This document shows positions 10,618 through 22,270 of a stretch of 64,000 nucleotides of DNA, piece by piece. Origin of the DNA: Leptasterias polaris (taxonomy: Eukaryota; Echinodermata; Asteroidea; Forcipulatida; Asteriidae); the NCBI GenBank assembly GCA_037783415.1, contig JAZGTN010000170.1:4445501-4509500 (forward strand). Reading direction: 5' to 3'. Every line of letters begins with the position of its first letter. Within the stretch, counting starts at the first letter, position 1. Below the pieces are notes generated by a model. That model had not been told where the DNA came from and did not search any database. It saw only the letters and a list, made by a program, of their open reading frames with translations. The translations under genes were made by a program, and so were the position numbers.

Positions 10618-12777
10618 AGGTGTTCGGATATCGTTGGGTCAGTATGTTGTTGATGTCTGAACTGTTTCATTGAATCGATAAAAGATTGTTGATAAATAGG
10701 CCTAGATTGTGAACCTTAAAAAAATAGGAAATTATGAATTTATTACTTTTTTCATTTAGTTTACATGAGTGGGGAAATAAATGGTTTTGTTACTGCGACA
10801 ATTTCCATAAAACGAACTGACAGTATAAGGGTACAAGAATACAGCTTACATATCAAAACAGTCTTCAGTATTTTGAAATCAAGCCAGTAAAAACTATTTA
10901 AAGTTTCCTCTATACATGCAGGTTTATGAACATTGAATTTAACGGTTTAAAAAAAAAAAAAATAATTAATTACACATATTTCTGTTATTAAAACATTAGA
11001 CGGGACTGTTTACAATCAATATTTGAGTTGTGATTGCATTTGCATTTGCAAATAAATGATTAATAAACGTAAAATTTTACATCAATAGAAAGTGTTTTTA
11101 TTTGGCAATGCCTCTTGTCCAACTAAAAAGAGAAGTATAGTATCGGTTTTGAAGAAATAAATGAAGGTTTATTTAGATAAAATCGTTTAACCCGACAAAC
11201 CTCCCTCAAATAACAGTTTAGAAATATACTACTTTTCCTAATCAGATGTTAATTGTAATATCATTATGTTGATTTATGCTGTTGACGATTATAATTGAAT
11301 TGTACATAATATATAATTCTTTTATACTGTTCCAAACGGCGAACTTCTAAGAAGTTTGTTGAACCCCATCGCAAGAGGGTGCATTTCATTTGTCACTGTA
11401 AGCTATGGTCATTTTCCCTGTCTGCATCAAAACATAGAAAATACACCCCAGGCCTGTTTATAATGAATGTAATGTTTGTTAGACTTTGGCATTGTTAAAA
11501 ACTGGGCGGCCATAATACATGTTTCCCTATAAAATTAATCATCTTTGACAATAGCCTGAAAAACACTGTGCTGCAACACCTCAATATGTTACACCTTTAC
11601 ATACAAACAATTACTTGATGGAAATAATTATTAAAACACGATTAAAACATTTATTATCCAGGCGGAACACCTTAAAATCACATGTGCATACTTCATGATG
11701 ATTTATCATATTTTTGGCAAGAGAATAATAACGAGGTTTGCATGGACGGCTGCTTTAGAGACTTCCAAAGTGTAACGCCAAAATCAGGTTGCGTGAACCT
11801 TGAACAGAGAATAGACCACAAGCATGTTTGATGGACTTTGGAACTTGTGATCAATGGAGCGGAACAGCCAGGCCCGTGCTTCTAAAAAACTGACACTTTT
11901 AAATTTTCGACCGGAAGAAGAGGTCATGAAATGTCACGCACATAATAAAAAACTAAGACCTAGATTACCTCTATATAATCCCGCTGAAGGCAACGCAAGG
12001 TCTCTTGTTCATGATTTGATATAGATTTTCAAAGATTAAATTTTTTATACAGAAAACTGCTTGTAATTTGACACCTGATGACGTCATCATGACGTTATTG
12101 ATGCTGTTTCATTTCATTATGATTAAGTAACTGTATGTGAAGTTTCAAGTGTATGTGACCCCGCTACACACTTAATCAAAAGTCTTTTAAAAGCACACGA
12201 TCAAAACCCTGACATTTGATTGTTTGCTAGGTTTGCATAGACGGCTGTTTTAGAGACTAACAAAGCATAACACCAAATCAGGTTGCGCGAGCCTTGAACA
12301 GCGACTAGACTACAAACATGTTTGATGGACTTTGAACCTTGCACGTTTCAGGGTAATAATTGTGTGCTACACACAGTATTCGTAGATTGTGATCAAAAGA
12401 GCGGATCAGCCAGCCCGTGCTTCTGCGGGCTACTAACCAAATGTTCAACGTACATTTTGAGCCGGAGGTCAATGTAAAAAAAGACCTGTCCGATGATATA
12501 TCGATTGTAAAAATCCATTGTTTAGTTTTTGAGTTATGATTTTTTGAAATATTAAACTTTGATTCACTGTAACTCGACACCTGATGACGTAATCATGACG
12601 TCACAACTTACTCAGCATCTCCTAGTTATACTCTAACTACATGCAAAGTTTCAAGGTCATCCAAGGTTCGCAACTATGCTTTTGCCTGCGGACAAACGAG
12701 TTTCAGAAGAAGACTAAAAATGAAAAAAAACCCGGACAATAACAAAGAGTTGTTCGGGCTTCTAAGCCCGAACACCT
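10618..12777 (+). mobile_element. Second, divergent Helentron/HINE-like element (element D)
   Basis: The 5' end AGGTGTTCGG (10618-10627) is the inverted match of the 3' end CCCGAACACCT (12767-12777). The 3' end is a hairpin: arm GTTCGGGCTT (12752-12761), loop CT, arm AAGCCCGAAC (12764-12773). It is preceded by an A-rich tract and CCCGGACAATAACAAAGAG, laid out like the hairpins at 10248-10583 but with a different stem. A 5' palindrome (TAGTGTTTG/CAAACACTA, 10595-10618) overlaps the start. Two internal segments, 11735-11925 and 12228-12465, are direct diverged copies. CRE-type boxes TGATGACGTCATCATGACG occur near 12069 and in a variant near 12580. No coding sequence is recognised. Sub-terminal inverted repeats plus one 3' hairpin fit a non-autonomous Helentron; this is inference. 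Confidence 0.6.
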
Positions 12778-13364
12778 ACAAATTAGTGCTTTGAAATCGA
12801 GCCCAATTTTACAGTTTTCAATCGATTCAAACAGGGTTTATGGACACAAATTAATGGGACATTGATAGCGGTCTTTGAAAATTGACTCCAGTCTCTGAGA
12901 CGACGGTGCGAGAAAGATAACAATGATGTTTTTATAAACCAACAGTTGATATGACGATGTCTGTCATCCTTTGTTGTTTTGAATGATTGATAAACTATGT
13001 GCCAGCCTTCAATATGATATTATAATAATAAGTGACCAGAGATTATTTTTTGAAAACCCAGCGGTTTTCAATGACACGTCATTGAGATTAAAATTTAGAC
13101 TTAATATAAGAAAAGGCCTAGTATTTTGTTAGGATTGTATTAACTCGTGCTATAAGAAACATGTATGATCGAACGTGGCATTATAGAATACGCTAATCGG
13201 AATCCACTTAATTCTTGCCCGCGAGTTTATGACCACAGCAAACCAATTGGCTGTTCATTCAGAAACGCTGCTATGTTAAATAAAAATTCTTTCAATACAC
13301 ACTTGCTCAAAAAAGAGACACACAAAGCCCAGTTTCATTTAAAAAAATTAAATAAATAAAAAGC

Positions 13365-13407
13365 GGCAACAACAAACAACAGCAGCAGCAGCAACAACAA
13401 CAACAAA

Positions 13408-13439
<32 letters not shown>

Positions 13440-13449
13440 ACAGCAACAG

Positions 13450-13497
<48 letters not shown>

Positions 13498-13510
13498 ACA
13501 AACACACACA
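13365..13510 (+). repeat. Compound microsatellite (CAA/CAG, then CGACAA)n, then CA
   Basis: The order is CAACAA with AAC AGC AGC variants, then GCAACA, then about nine copies of CGACAA, then ACACAC. It is followed by a near-continuous poly-C tract at 13534-13554. The long leucine-, cysteine- or valine-rich minus-strand frames here are repeat artefacts. Confidence 0.95.
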
Positions 13511-15334
13511 TACACTTTATCAAACTGTGAGAACCCCCCCCCCCCCCACCCCCCGTTGATCAACCTGGCTATTTCACATTGACATATTTAAAAATTCTAC
13601 ATACTCGCGTGTTAGAAAAAAGAACCCTCTTTTCTAAATCAAATATCAATCATCAACTCATTTACTCCCACTGGCTTGCCAAAAAATATTAAAACATGCA
13701 CACGCGCACACAGCTGGCTAGGAATTCCATTCATACTCGTTATTAATTTCGTTTAGGGAATTTTGGTCTGCCTTCGTCAGGTGTTTCCTTTGTCGTTGTT
13801 AGCTGAGCCGAACTTGGGACTATTTGCCAGATTTCCCGCCGGTCTTTGTCGATGTTTGATCGGTCCATGTAATTACTTCCAAAACAGATCTGCAACCAAT
13901 TTTATTGATAAATTGTTGTTTAGAGGCTGATGATGTGACTGTGGCTTATTTTCCCGCGAGTTCTCTTTTTTGGATGACTTCGCTGAGAAAAAATAATTGG
14001 TTTGGAAATAAAGTTGCGTTTACATGATTGAAAAAGAAAAGGCATTCAAACACATGGTCTATGGGTAAAAACAGTAACAACTTTCCATGTAGTGAATTTT
14101 ATAGATGCAAAATCACCTTACCCCTACCTCGCGTCCGAATTTTACAGGAATGTATTTCGTATAAAACAATCCCCAAAACAGCTTGAGTACATTAGAAAGA
14201 AGCAACCCAAAATAACGTGGTTCTAAATGCAAATAATTTCAACCTTCGTTTGGGGAGAAAACCCGCATCTAAAATCATTAGACTGGAGAACGGTATAGCG
14301 TTATGGTTCCCTACACATCGTGGGTGTGCCGGTGGTGGATGAGGGGGTTGGGGTTAGCCTGGTTTTCCAGACTAGAAATCAAAATGTTACTTATTGCTCT
14401 TGCTTTTTCTCCTCCGGTGCCTCAAAAACTGACCCCTGTTCACTCTAGGCATAAACGTGTTTCGCAAACCCTATTACACTATATAGCCCGACGGACTTTG
14501 GGGGTCTTGTGCTATCGAACTTCCGGTAAACTTCTGTGAACCTCGTGTGTGAGTTTTAGATGATGGGAAGAACGCCCGTAATATGTAGTTTCCAAATGTT
14601 TGGAGACTTTTGCAGTCTGTAGCACATGTTTCGCAATAACGCCAAAAACACTGCATCTTCATTTGTATTATTAGAAAATTTGGCACGTTGCCAAACAGTA
14701 GGCCTACATTTAAAAAGTGCACAAGCACCCTTCGCCATCTTTGGCTTTTAGCTTTTCAGTCACAAAAGGTGCGATACGATATAGCCATTTCTACCGTCAT
14801 ACGTAACATTTAATAAAATGGACAAAGAATTGTTAGTATTCTTTTCGAAGCACACTGAACGCTCGAAATGATTGATCATTCTCCAACCAACCCACGTAAC
14901 CCTTGTTTTGGATGCACAATCAAGATGCCGCATGTAGATTTTTTTTTTTTACCGAATGGAAACGCTAAATCACCCAACAGATGAAGGGTTTTTCGTGGGT
15001 ACAACTCAAGCAGTTGTACGTGACTTTTTTCGATTTCATCTGTTAAGAACTTAAACGTTTGTTTTGTTAGTTAGTAATAACAATTCTTCTCTTAAAATCT
15101 AGTGTACCACAAGTTCAAGAGGATGTTTGAACACAATTCAGCGAAACTTTATGTAAAATTTATTTAAACTTGTTTATACTCGGTAGTTCACTCAACCTTA
15201 AAGTTGTTTTCAAGGGGACATGTTGCATAAAAGCGCATAAAAACTTGAAAAACACACAGTAAAATAAATAACTAAATATTTAAGGTTATGAATAAATAAA
15301 TTGATACATATTAAAAATACAAGACTTCACTCTT

Positions 15335-15575
15335 ACTCCGGGTCAAAAATGACCCGGATTCCGGGTCCGGATTCCGGGTCCCATTAAACCATTTCTTGGT
15401 CAGGCTGACCCGGAACCTGGTTTAATGGGGATTTTATCTAGGATTTTGGTTCAGCTAGACACATTTCTGGGTCACATTTTACGCATATTCCGAGTCATAC
15501 TGACCAAATAAGGCTCAATCCTATAGTCAATTTATGACTCGGGAGTTTTTAGAATGTAAACCCGCATTTGGAGCT
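15335..15575 (+). repeat. GACCCGG-rich dispersed repeat, copy 1
   Basis: This segment is dense in GACCCGGAT, CCGGGTC and GGTCAGGCTGACCCGG phrases, starting CTCCGGGTCAAAAATGACCC and ending GACTCGGGAGTTTTTAGAA. Related copies lie at 22025-22270, 44381-44610, 55581-55810 and 55960-56175, with fragments at 36010-36080 and 57408-57455. The 22-kb copy follows a tRNA-Ser-like sequence, so this may be the body of a SINE. Confidence 0.7.
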
Positions 15576-16693
15576 CTTGCGATAAAGTGAAAATAAATAA
15601 GTGAACTAAAATAATTGAACTATAACATATAAAGTATAAGCATGGTCGTAACATAATACATTGATAACTAAACACAAATTAGGGGAGTGAATATAGTGTA
15701 CAAATCGTAGGACTTTTTTATAAAAGTGAACGCTGACTTTCCTATACCGGTACTTCATTCCCGCGTGTTCTTCAAATTTTCGCTCCCGTCCACTAGAATG
15801 GTGAAGTTAATCATATTAGAAATGATCAGTTATTTTTTTAGAAAGCTAGTTATTGGTGAACACACCAAAGGGTGCTGATATTAATGTAATGCGGTGTTGG
15901 TGACCATCATCGAACAATATAGTCAAGATTCAATAACGCCGCTCAGAACATGGGAAGCTGGCTGCTGTGCTACTGCTTCTGTTCTAGCGATACATTATAA
16001 CTGGAACCATTCTAACTTACATGTGCATTATTTTCACACAACACACGCGACCCACGGACGAAGCAATAATGGTGAAGTGCTTCACCCAAGTGTCATGACC
16101 GGGACCTGAACTCCAACTCTGCTTACCAAAAATGCCTAAGCTTGAGTTCGGAGTGCTAGACCCCCTTGGCCACAACTTTAAGCTGTTTGCCATTTGACGA
16201 AAAAGAAAAATAAACTATTTGGAGTGAAGTTGGAAAACTAGACGTTGTATAAATCTTTCTTTTGTTTGTAAACATTGTCCATTATTTTGTATGAAAGCCC
16301 TTGGGTAGCTATTGTAAAGGCTTAAACTGGCTTAGCAAAAGACTGCCATTTTTAGCAAAACATTACCACCTTTATGATGATGTTTAGGCCTACCCTTAGT
16401 GATCAGTGAAATGAGTATTAATTTGGTAACGTTAAAACTTCAAACAATAAAATGTTATATTTTCTGCATTGAAGGTCGCCTGTACTTTTGCCAACCAAGT
16501 TTTGGGGCAAAACTCGCGTATGTGACGTTCGTTGTAAAGATCTATACGGGAATGCACTATACTCTGGTCTCGGTCTATTATAATTATAATATTTCAAAGC
16601 TTTAGGAAATATTGTGGTTCACTTATTAATTTGTAGTAAACATGTTACAATTAACAAGGTTGTTCGTACTTTATTTATTTGACCTGCCCACAG

Positions 16694-16831
16694 GGTAAGC
16701 CAGCCGATGCTTTGAAGCTGTTGAACGATCTCCTTTACGAGGGACCGCCGGTGCTGATGTCCTGGGGACCGATACTGTCTCGCCAGGCTCTGGTCGTCAA
16801 CGAAGTTGCGCCCAAATACAATCTCGTACAG
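16694..16831 (+). CDS. GABA-B receptor-like gene, exon 1 of 10 seen (ligand-binding domain)
   Basis: This 46-codon exon begins after CCCACAG and ends before GTGCGA; it enters and leaves in phase 0. The peptide starts GKPADALKLLNDLLYEGPPV and ends APKYNLVQ, aligning with the part of GABA-B receptors where the first lobe of the Venus-flytrap domain carries the YGPxHLMxFG strand and the following helix. Known GABA-B subunits have a Gly-Cys or Gly-Gly-x-Cys segment with serines after that strand, and GABBR1 uses a serine there to contact GABA. Here the corresponding stretch is SWGPILSRQ with no Cys, so this subunit may bind a different ligand or none. The exons for the signal peptide and preceding lobe are not found in the window. 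The protein would act at the plasma membrane as a G-protein-coupled receptor. Confidence 0.85.
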
Positions 16832-18000
16832 GTGCGAATTCTAATTGTTGTGTCAACACACTCGGTTTGTCAGATAGAATTCACTCACGGTTCCCTGACA
16901 TTGCCGATCTGTTGGAAATGTTTTGTGAAATTTTGTTTGAGGAGAAAATTTAATTTTTTAACGATCCAAATAGAAGATTGAAACGGAATCCAGATTACAA
17001 GTTAAACTGCAGATCACATTAACCTAATTCATCTGACGTCATTACCCTATACGAATCGTGTTAGCACCATTTGGGAGGTCATATTCCCGTGCGCAACCTC
17101 GTCCCCATGGGTGATCGATCTGCGCCATTTTGTTTTTCTGCACGCGCTGCTCGCTCATAACCTCTGGTACAGGGGTTGATTTCAGAAAGCATTAAGGTCA
17201 CCTAAAGACGAATTTTCAATATCACCAAAGTGATTTGTATGACATCAAACTTTGCTTAACACTGCATGACGTCATGGTGGACTTATTGAGTAACAGTTGT
17301 TACTTAAAAAGTCAAAACTCCGCCATTTTGTTTTGTTTTTTTATTTAAAAAATCCCATATTCCCCAACTACACCTATCCAAAAAGCCTGCCAACTGTCTT
17401 GTAACCATCGGGGTTGTTTTTCACTGGGAAAAAAATCACAAAGGACCTGCTCTCCCGGTTTTCCCATAGGAATTGTAGAGCAATTACATAGCCTTGGACC
17501 TAATTACCACTAATTGGTGAAATGAGCCATTTTGTATAAACAATTTCAAAGGCAATTTGGCTAAAATTAATTCATTTATCCACAAGGGTCTATATTTCAT
17601 ACAAGTAAAAACGTGAACAATTGTACAGTATGGCAACCGATAGGTTGAATTGCACTAAAAACAAGGGTTATAATGAAAGAAATACGAAAAGTACAAACAT
17701 ATAAGATATTATATTCACAAAATCAAACAAAACTCAAAAGTTAGAAAACAACAAGAAAAAAACATTAATAAAAATTAAAAATTGCACTAAGCCCCCCTAT
17801 ACAGAGTTTCATTAAAAGATTATACAAAAAAGGAGTAAAGAAAAACATTTGGCAAACATGACCCGGCAAATCTCAATCAATTAAAAGGGGATCAGATAAA
17901 GAACAATACAGGGCAGGATAAACCTTACATACATGTATGCCCCAGTCCAAATGATCACTGATTATTCGACATCTTAGCTAAGCTGGGAATACAACTGTTC
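16832..18000. other. Intron 1, 5' part: no gene seen
   Basis: AT-rich intronic sequence. Nothing but short chance frames is visible. The intron runs 16832-27734 and holds the LINE and repeat features listed below. Confidence 0.6.
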
Positions 18001-19160
18001 TTGTACCTGTTGGTTCTGCATTTAACAGTAAAGTGATTTGCATTTCTTAAACCATTATTCCTTTTTTCTTAAACCATTATTCCTTTTTGAACTAAGGAGA
18101 GACTTACCAAAATTGAGGGTCAACTTCTTAAGTCTCTGGGATATGGGAGGACATTTAAATCGTTACAAATCTCATATGGGTGTTTCATGCAGTAATCATA
18201 TGTAAGAATAATGCAAAAGCCTTCTTTTGTAATTTCTCCAGACACTCAAGTTGCTCCTTAGTAAGTCCTGAAAACCAGACAGGAGTATAGCAGGTCTAAT
18301 GTACTGGATATACACAATTATGAGGTCACAAACACAGCTTCAGCTGTTGTAGAAAATAAGGTTTACGATTGAAAGATTTACACATAAAATCAATTTGGGG
18401 TATCCCATTTTAGGTTGTCCTGTACATGAACACCGATGAGTTCAAGGCAAACACTTTGGTTAATAGGCAAATCATCTATATGGAAATGTAGATTGACAGG
18501 AGCCCGTTGAAAACAGACAGTCATAAAAGTGCACTTTGTTGGGCTTAATTGCATCAAGTTACTATCAGACCAATGTTTGGGGTTGTCAAATTCACTTTGC
18601 ATGGTGGTTGTTTGATCTACCTTATAAAGGGAAAAATAACGTTGTGTCATCTACATATTTATACTGTAATATTTCAGCAGAGGTTGGCTTTGAGTCGTTA
18701 ATTATAGCCACGAATGCATATTGGGCCAACCTTAGTGCCTTGCGGAACACCGGAATTAGTAGTTTGCCACGGTATCAGCAAAGTGACACATTGTGAACGA
18801 TTTGATAAAAAGTCACAGATCCATGGTATGGTGGAAGGTCGTACACCTAAATTAATAAACTTTTCAACAACAATGCGGTGGCTTACTCTGGTTTGGGTGG
18901 TTTAAAAGTGATTGTATTCTCCAAAAAATGTATACTATTAGGCCTACACGCTAATATCAAACTGACACTAAAACTGTGCGCAATACTGTCACGGTCTGAA
19001 TTTGTTTTGATGGTATCACGAAAGGTTAACACAAAAGTGTATTCACAAGAAAGACCGATATTAGCTCTTTGTGAAATCGGTCATTGGTTACTTAAAATGT
19101 GTTTGTTACGAGAGGTATCAATACAGCGCAAGCCAATATCTTTCCACGCAATTTAACTCT
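18000..19160 (-). pseudogene. Degenerate non-LTR retrotransposon (Jockey/CR1-like) reverse transcriptase fragment
   Basis: Read on the minus strand, broken frames give a LINE reverse transcriptase. In order from right to left they are EKFINLGVRPSTIPWICDFL with SNRSQCVT (about 18905-18800), then TNSGVPQGTKVGPI (about 18770-18725), then YVDDTTLFF (18657-18631, the catalytic DD box), then a continuous stretch from 18650 to 18390 with SPTKCTFMTVCFQ and LELIGVHVQDNLKWDT, and finally CYTPVWFSGLTKEQLECLEK (about 18290-18230). Stops and frameshifts separate the pieces, and the endonuclease domain is not seen. The order and motifs fit Jockey/CR1/L2-type elements. It sits antisense in intron 1 of the receptor gene. 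It is certainly non-functional. Confidence 0.85.
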
Positions 19161-19910
19161 CAAAATGGCAGACCGTGGACAGCCCATGGGACAGCCCATG
19201 GGACAGGCAGTGACTTCAGTTTAAAGAGTCAATAGATGACAATACTGTTGTTCATCTCAGCCCTCTATTGGTTATGCAAGCAGAGCATTTAGCAGCAGTT
19301 TATGATCATACACACTGGTGACAGACACTTAAACCAATTGGGAAAACTACTTCGTGTAAATCCAGTGTAATTTTATCCGAATGTTTTGATATCTCACACT
19401 GAGAGGAAAGAGGGGGAAAATCTGTTATAGTTTTAGTCCAGAGTAATCGCTGTATAAACAGAGGAAACAAATTCGGGATCTCACTACCTTGGTGGTTTAA
19501 TTTTACTGCATTTCAAACCAGAATTGCTTGGCTAATGTGAACCAGAATTCATAGATCAACTGACGTTGACATCATATGAAAAAATATATAATATTAATGG
19601 AAACGGTAACGGTAAAGCAAGCGGCAATGGCAATGGTAATGCAAACAGTGGGTAACGACAATGCCAACGGTAATGCGAACGGTAGTGTCGGTTAATAGTA
19701 TACTATGGTAATACTAATATTTGCGCATAAGGATTGACACGGTAAAACAGTAGAAAATGAACAGGGGAATAGAGATAAGTTGAAATGTTCTTGACCAGTA
19801 AAGCGTATGAGCATGGTGAATACAACAATGTGAACCGCGCCAATAGAGCGTGTATTCGAGAACAAATTTGGGACCATGCACGCACATTATTTTATAGAAA
19901 AGAGAAAAGA
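19161..19910. other. Intron 1: no gene seen; GGTAA/CAATGG-rich patch
   Basis: Ordinary intronic sequence. A short patch at 19595-19690 consists of degenerate ACGGTAAC/GGCAATGGCAATGG repeats. Confidence 0.5.
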
Positions 19911-20175
19911 TCAGGGAAAAGAAATGGAGATGGGCAGGACACTCATCAAGAATACATGACAACAGGTGTACCAAGAGACTATTATCAAAAGGCAACCTAG
20001 AGATGGAAAAAGAAGAAGCGGAAGACAGAAGAGAAGATGGAGAGAAGAAATCCGAACACACCAACACGACAACTTGGACCAGGATAGCGGGAAGGAGAAG
20101 AGCATTTAAATTGCATGAGGAGAGCTTCATCCAACAATGGATGAACACAGCCTGATGATGATGATGATGACATTG
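19911..20175 (+). pseudogene. 3' end of a second LINE (RTE/Jockey-like C-terminus) with (GAT)n tail
   Basis: Three frames together give the familiar C-terminal end of a non-LTR retrotransposon polyprotein: EKKWRWAGHSSRIHDNRCTK (from about 19917), then PRDGKRRSGRQKRRWREEIR in a second frame (from about 19996), then TTWTRIAGRRRAFKLH and FIQQWMNTA before TGA (about 20152). A (GAT)n run follows immediately, as in elements that end in a short tandem tail. Two frameshifts make it a dead, 5'-truncated copy on the plus strand. Confidence 0.8.
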
Positions 20176-21134
20176 CTACAATGCGTGAAGGAAACAAACT
20201 CGCACAATTTAACGGGTCCCAATGTTCGAATATTCGCGAGACTTGCACTGTATATCAGTTGATGTGCCGACAACCACTAATTATTTGAGCTTTGGACTCT
20301 CTTCCGTTCAGCTGGTAATTACTAACAATTTACAACAAACAACCTTTAAAGACGGTTGCAAGTGTTGTCCAGCCGAGCTTCAAAAATTCGCCGAGATTGA
20401 CAAATTGAAATCATTTATAAAATTCTTTGCAGTTTGTGACATCATGAGTGGTTTGTTTATGCAGGACTGCAGAAGACGCGCCACAGAACCGCTATGCGAT
20501 GTCCGTTATATTGTTAGACCTAATTATGTAGAGTAAGGGCCTAACTTACAGCTGGGCTCTGACAAAGATATTCCCAACCTGATGTATGAAGTAGCTCAAA
20601 AACCTGCTTTTAAAGACTTTGGTCGTAATTATTTGGTTGATATTGTTTCAAGTTGAGCATTATGACATCACTTGTGGGCACCATCACGATAGGTAGCTCA
20701 ATGGCCCACCCTGTGCGCTGCGCGTATATTTGGCTTTTAGCGTTCCCACTGTTCCATCGTTGTGTTACCTTTAATAAGGCGGCTGGATGACGTCAATGTT
20801 ATATGGCCAAGAGCAATATGATGGTTGGATCAAGAGTAATTGCTTTGATGTAACTGGTTAAGGATAATTTCCACCACAAACGTACGCCGACTTTATCCAA
20901 AGTGGTTCCGACGATTCAGAAGCCCAAGGAAATGCAGCAGCCTCTTTTAATGTTTGTGTTGGAGATCTCTACCCAATCAAACCGAAAACTTTATTAAAAG
21001 GGACCCAGGTGTTTCGACAGAGTGAAGACGTGCTCGCTTCGCTTTCGTATACAAAACCAATGGGGACGTCTCAAAGTCCAAACAATAGGAGAACAAAGAT
21101 AAGTCCTCTATTATTGGATTAACAAACATATTTT
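20176..21134. other. Intron 1: no gene seen
   Basis: No exon is supported. A 104-residue frame at 20222-20536 matches nothing I recognise and has no splice support. The segment 20698-20820 resembles 53320-53440 (CTGTGCGCTGCGCG / CTGTGTGCTGCACG, then AAGGCGGCT / GACGGCGGCTT), suggesting a small dispersed repeat. Confidence 0.5.
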
Positions 21135-21330
21135 AACGCTACATACGAAGTGTACACCTGAGAACAAAATAGGTCCACATAATATAGGGACTTGAAAAGC
21201 TATGTGAACTTTCACACGTCCACACAGTGTTAATATTAATGAGGATTATGATTTTCCTGACGTGTATAGAACAAAGGGATGTCCACACAGTGACTGCAAC
21301 ACAAACATCATGTGTGTGTTAGAGGAGGGG
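21135..21330 (+). repeat. Dispersed repeat, copy 1 (partner at 23155-23275)
   Basis: CGCTACATACGAAGTGT, then CCTGAGAACAAAA, GGGACTTGAAAAGC and CACACGTCCACACAGTGT recur at 23155-23275 with the same order and orientation. The two copies are about 2 kb apart in intron 1. The class is unknown. Confidence 0.6.
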
Positions 21331-21957
21331 TGGTCACATAAGTTAAATGAGGTAACCTGGATTTATACAGTGGGATTACTGAAAATGTTCAACTTGCAAA
21401 TTGTCTCTTAAAGTTTGCGCCCCCCCCCCTTTTGAAACTATCCTCGATCCGCCCGTGATTACACAAAGGTTTAGATTTCAGGCTTTTGAACCCTGCAGTC
21501 AGTCACGAAAGATCCTCACTTGCAACGCAACTAATGAGCACAGTTAGCGACAGGACGTTGCTTCATAGAAGTTACATTCAAGCCATTGTGAAGCTTCACC
21601 TAAACTTCCCTCCGCTGTACGTCTTTTTGAGATATTGATGAATTGCCTGTATTAAACTATTGGAATGTAAATCCCTATGCAAATTATCGAGGGAAATCGT
21701 TCCTCTATTAGACAAAAGTAGCAGTTTATAAAAGGCTATTAAATTTGCGTGGATCAATGCACAGCTATGGACAGGCACTATGAGTAGAAGAAGAATGATT
21801 GCTCATCCTTTGCATTAAGTACATGAGTGTGCCTAATTACAGCACTGCCTCCGTAGTGACTTAATGTTTAAAATAAAATTTATATCAATGGGTTCTGGAA
21901 GTGCGACTGTAAACTCCGTTGAACTTTATGCCGAGTGGGCTTTCATTAATGGTTGAG

Positions 21958-22040
21958 TAACGTGGCCGAGCGGTCTAGTGCGTGCCGTGTTCTGTCGTCC
22001 ACAACGGCTGGGTCCGAAACCCGCACTTTGAAAACTCTTG
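21958..22040 (+). repeat. tRNA-Ser/Leu-like SINE head
   Basis: The A-box TGGCCGAGCGG (21963-21973) and B-box GGGTCCGAAACCC (22010-22022) stand 36 nt apart, as in a class II tRNA promoter with a degraded anticodon arm. It is directly followed by the GACCCGG-rich repeat at 22025-22270, which suggests a tRNA-headed SINE with that body. It is not a functional tRNA. Confidence 0.55.
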
Positions 22041-22270
22041 GGTAAGAATTTACCCGGTTCCAGGTTCCAGGGGGCCTGACCTCTGGGTCAGTGTGACCCG
22101 GAATCTGTGTTTAATATCCAATTTGACCCATAAGTGGGTCGGACTTACTCAGTTTATGAGCTACAATCCAATTAACCAGTTTCCCGATCAGCCTGACCCA
22201 GAAATGAATCAGGCCCACTTTGACACAGAATCCGGGCCTGCTCTCACCCAGGAGTTTTTAGAGCGCGCTC
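22025..22270 (+). repeat. GACCCGG-rich dispersed repeat, copy 2
   Basis: Phrases such as GTGACCCGGAATCTG, TGACCCATAAGTGGGTC and AGAATCCGGGCCTG, ending CCCAGGAGTTTTTAGAGCG, match the order seen in the other copies (GGGAGTTTTTAGAA at 15550, GGGAGTCTTTTT at 55797). Confidence 0.7.

Larger units (their letters stand above)
12778..16693. other. Non-coding sequence upstream of first recognised exon
   Basis: I see no convincing exon here. Short reading frames at 13165, 14303, 15894 and 16399 have no recognisable domain. The stretch holds a CAN-type microsatellite (13365-13510), a poly-C run (13534-13554) and a GACCCGG-rich repeat (15335-15575). As the receptor's 5' exons are missing, this is probably intron of the same gene, but it could be partly intergenic. 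Confidence 0.5.

Noticed and set aside
10178..10670. 158- and 124-residue frames with repeated SCSDLSVGTAIVFVEIF or AVPTFQSEQLLFSSRF
   Set aside because: They are translations of the six-hairpin block on both strands, not a protein.
1..12777. CRISPR-like direct repeats
   Set aside because: The repeats are contiguous 130-bp monomers or hairpins without unique spacers, in eukaryotic DNA with introns.
13307..13563. Frames made of runs of Leu, Cys or Val
   Set aside because: Produced by the CAN microsatellite in three frames.
16399..16605. Possible receptor exon just upstream of exon 1
   Set aside because: The peptide does not match the DTxC region expected before exon 1, and no good donor in frame was found.
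18536..19156. Plus-strand frames of 63-92 residues
   Set aside because: Shadows of the minus-strand LINE reverse transcriptase.
19692..20248. Minus-strand frame of 144 residues and neighbours
   Set aside because: Opposite of the plus-strand LINE C-terminus, which carries the KWRWAGH and QKRRWREEI motifs.
20222..20536. 104-residue plus-strand frame with several cysteines
   Set aside because: No splice signals, no repeatable motif and ordinary intronic composition.
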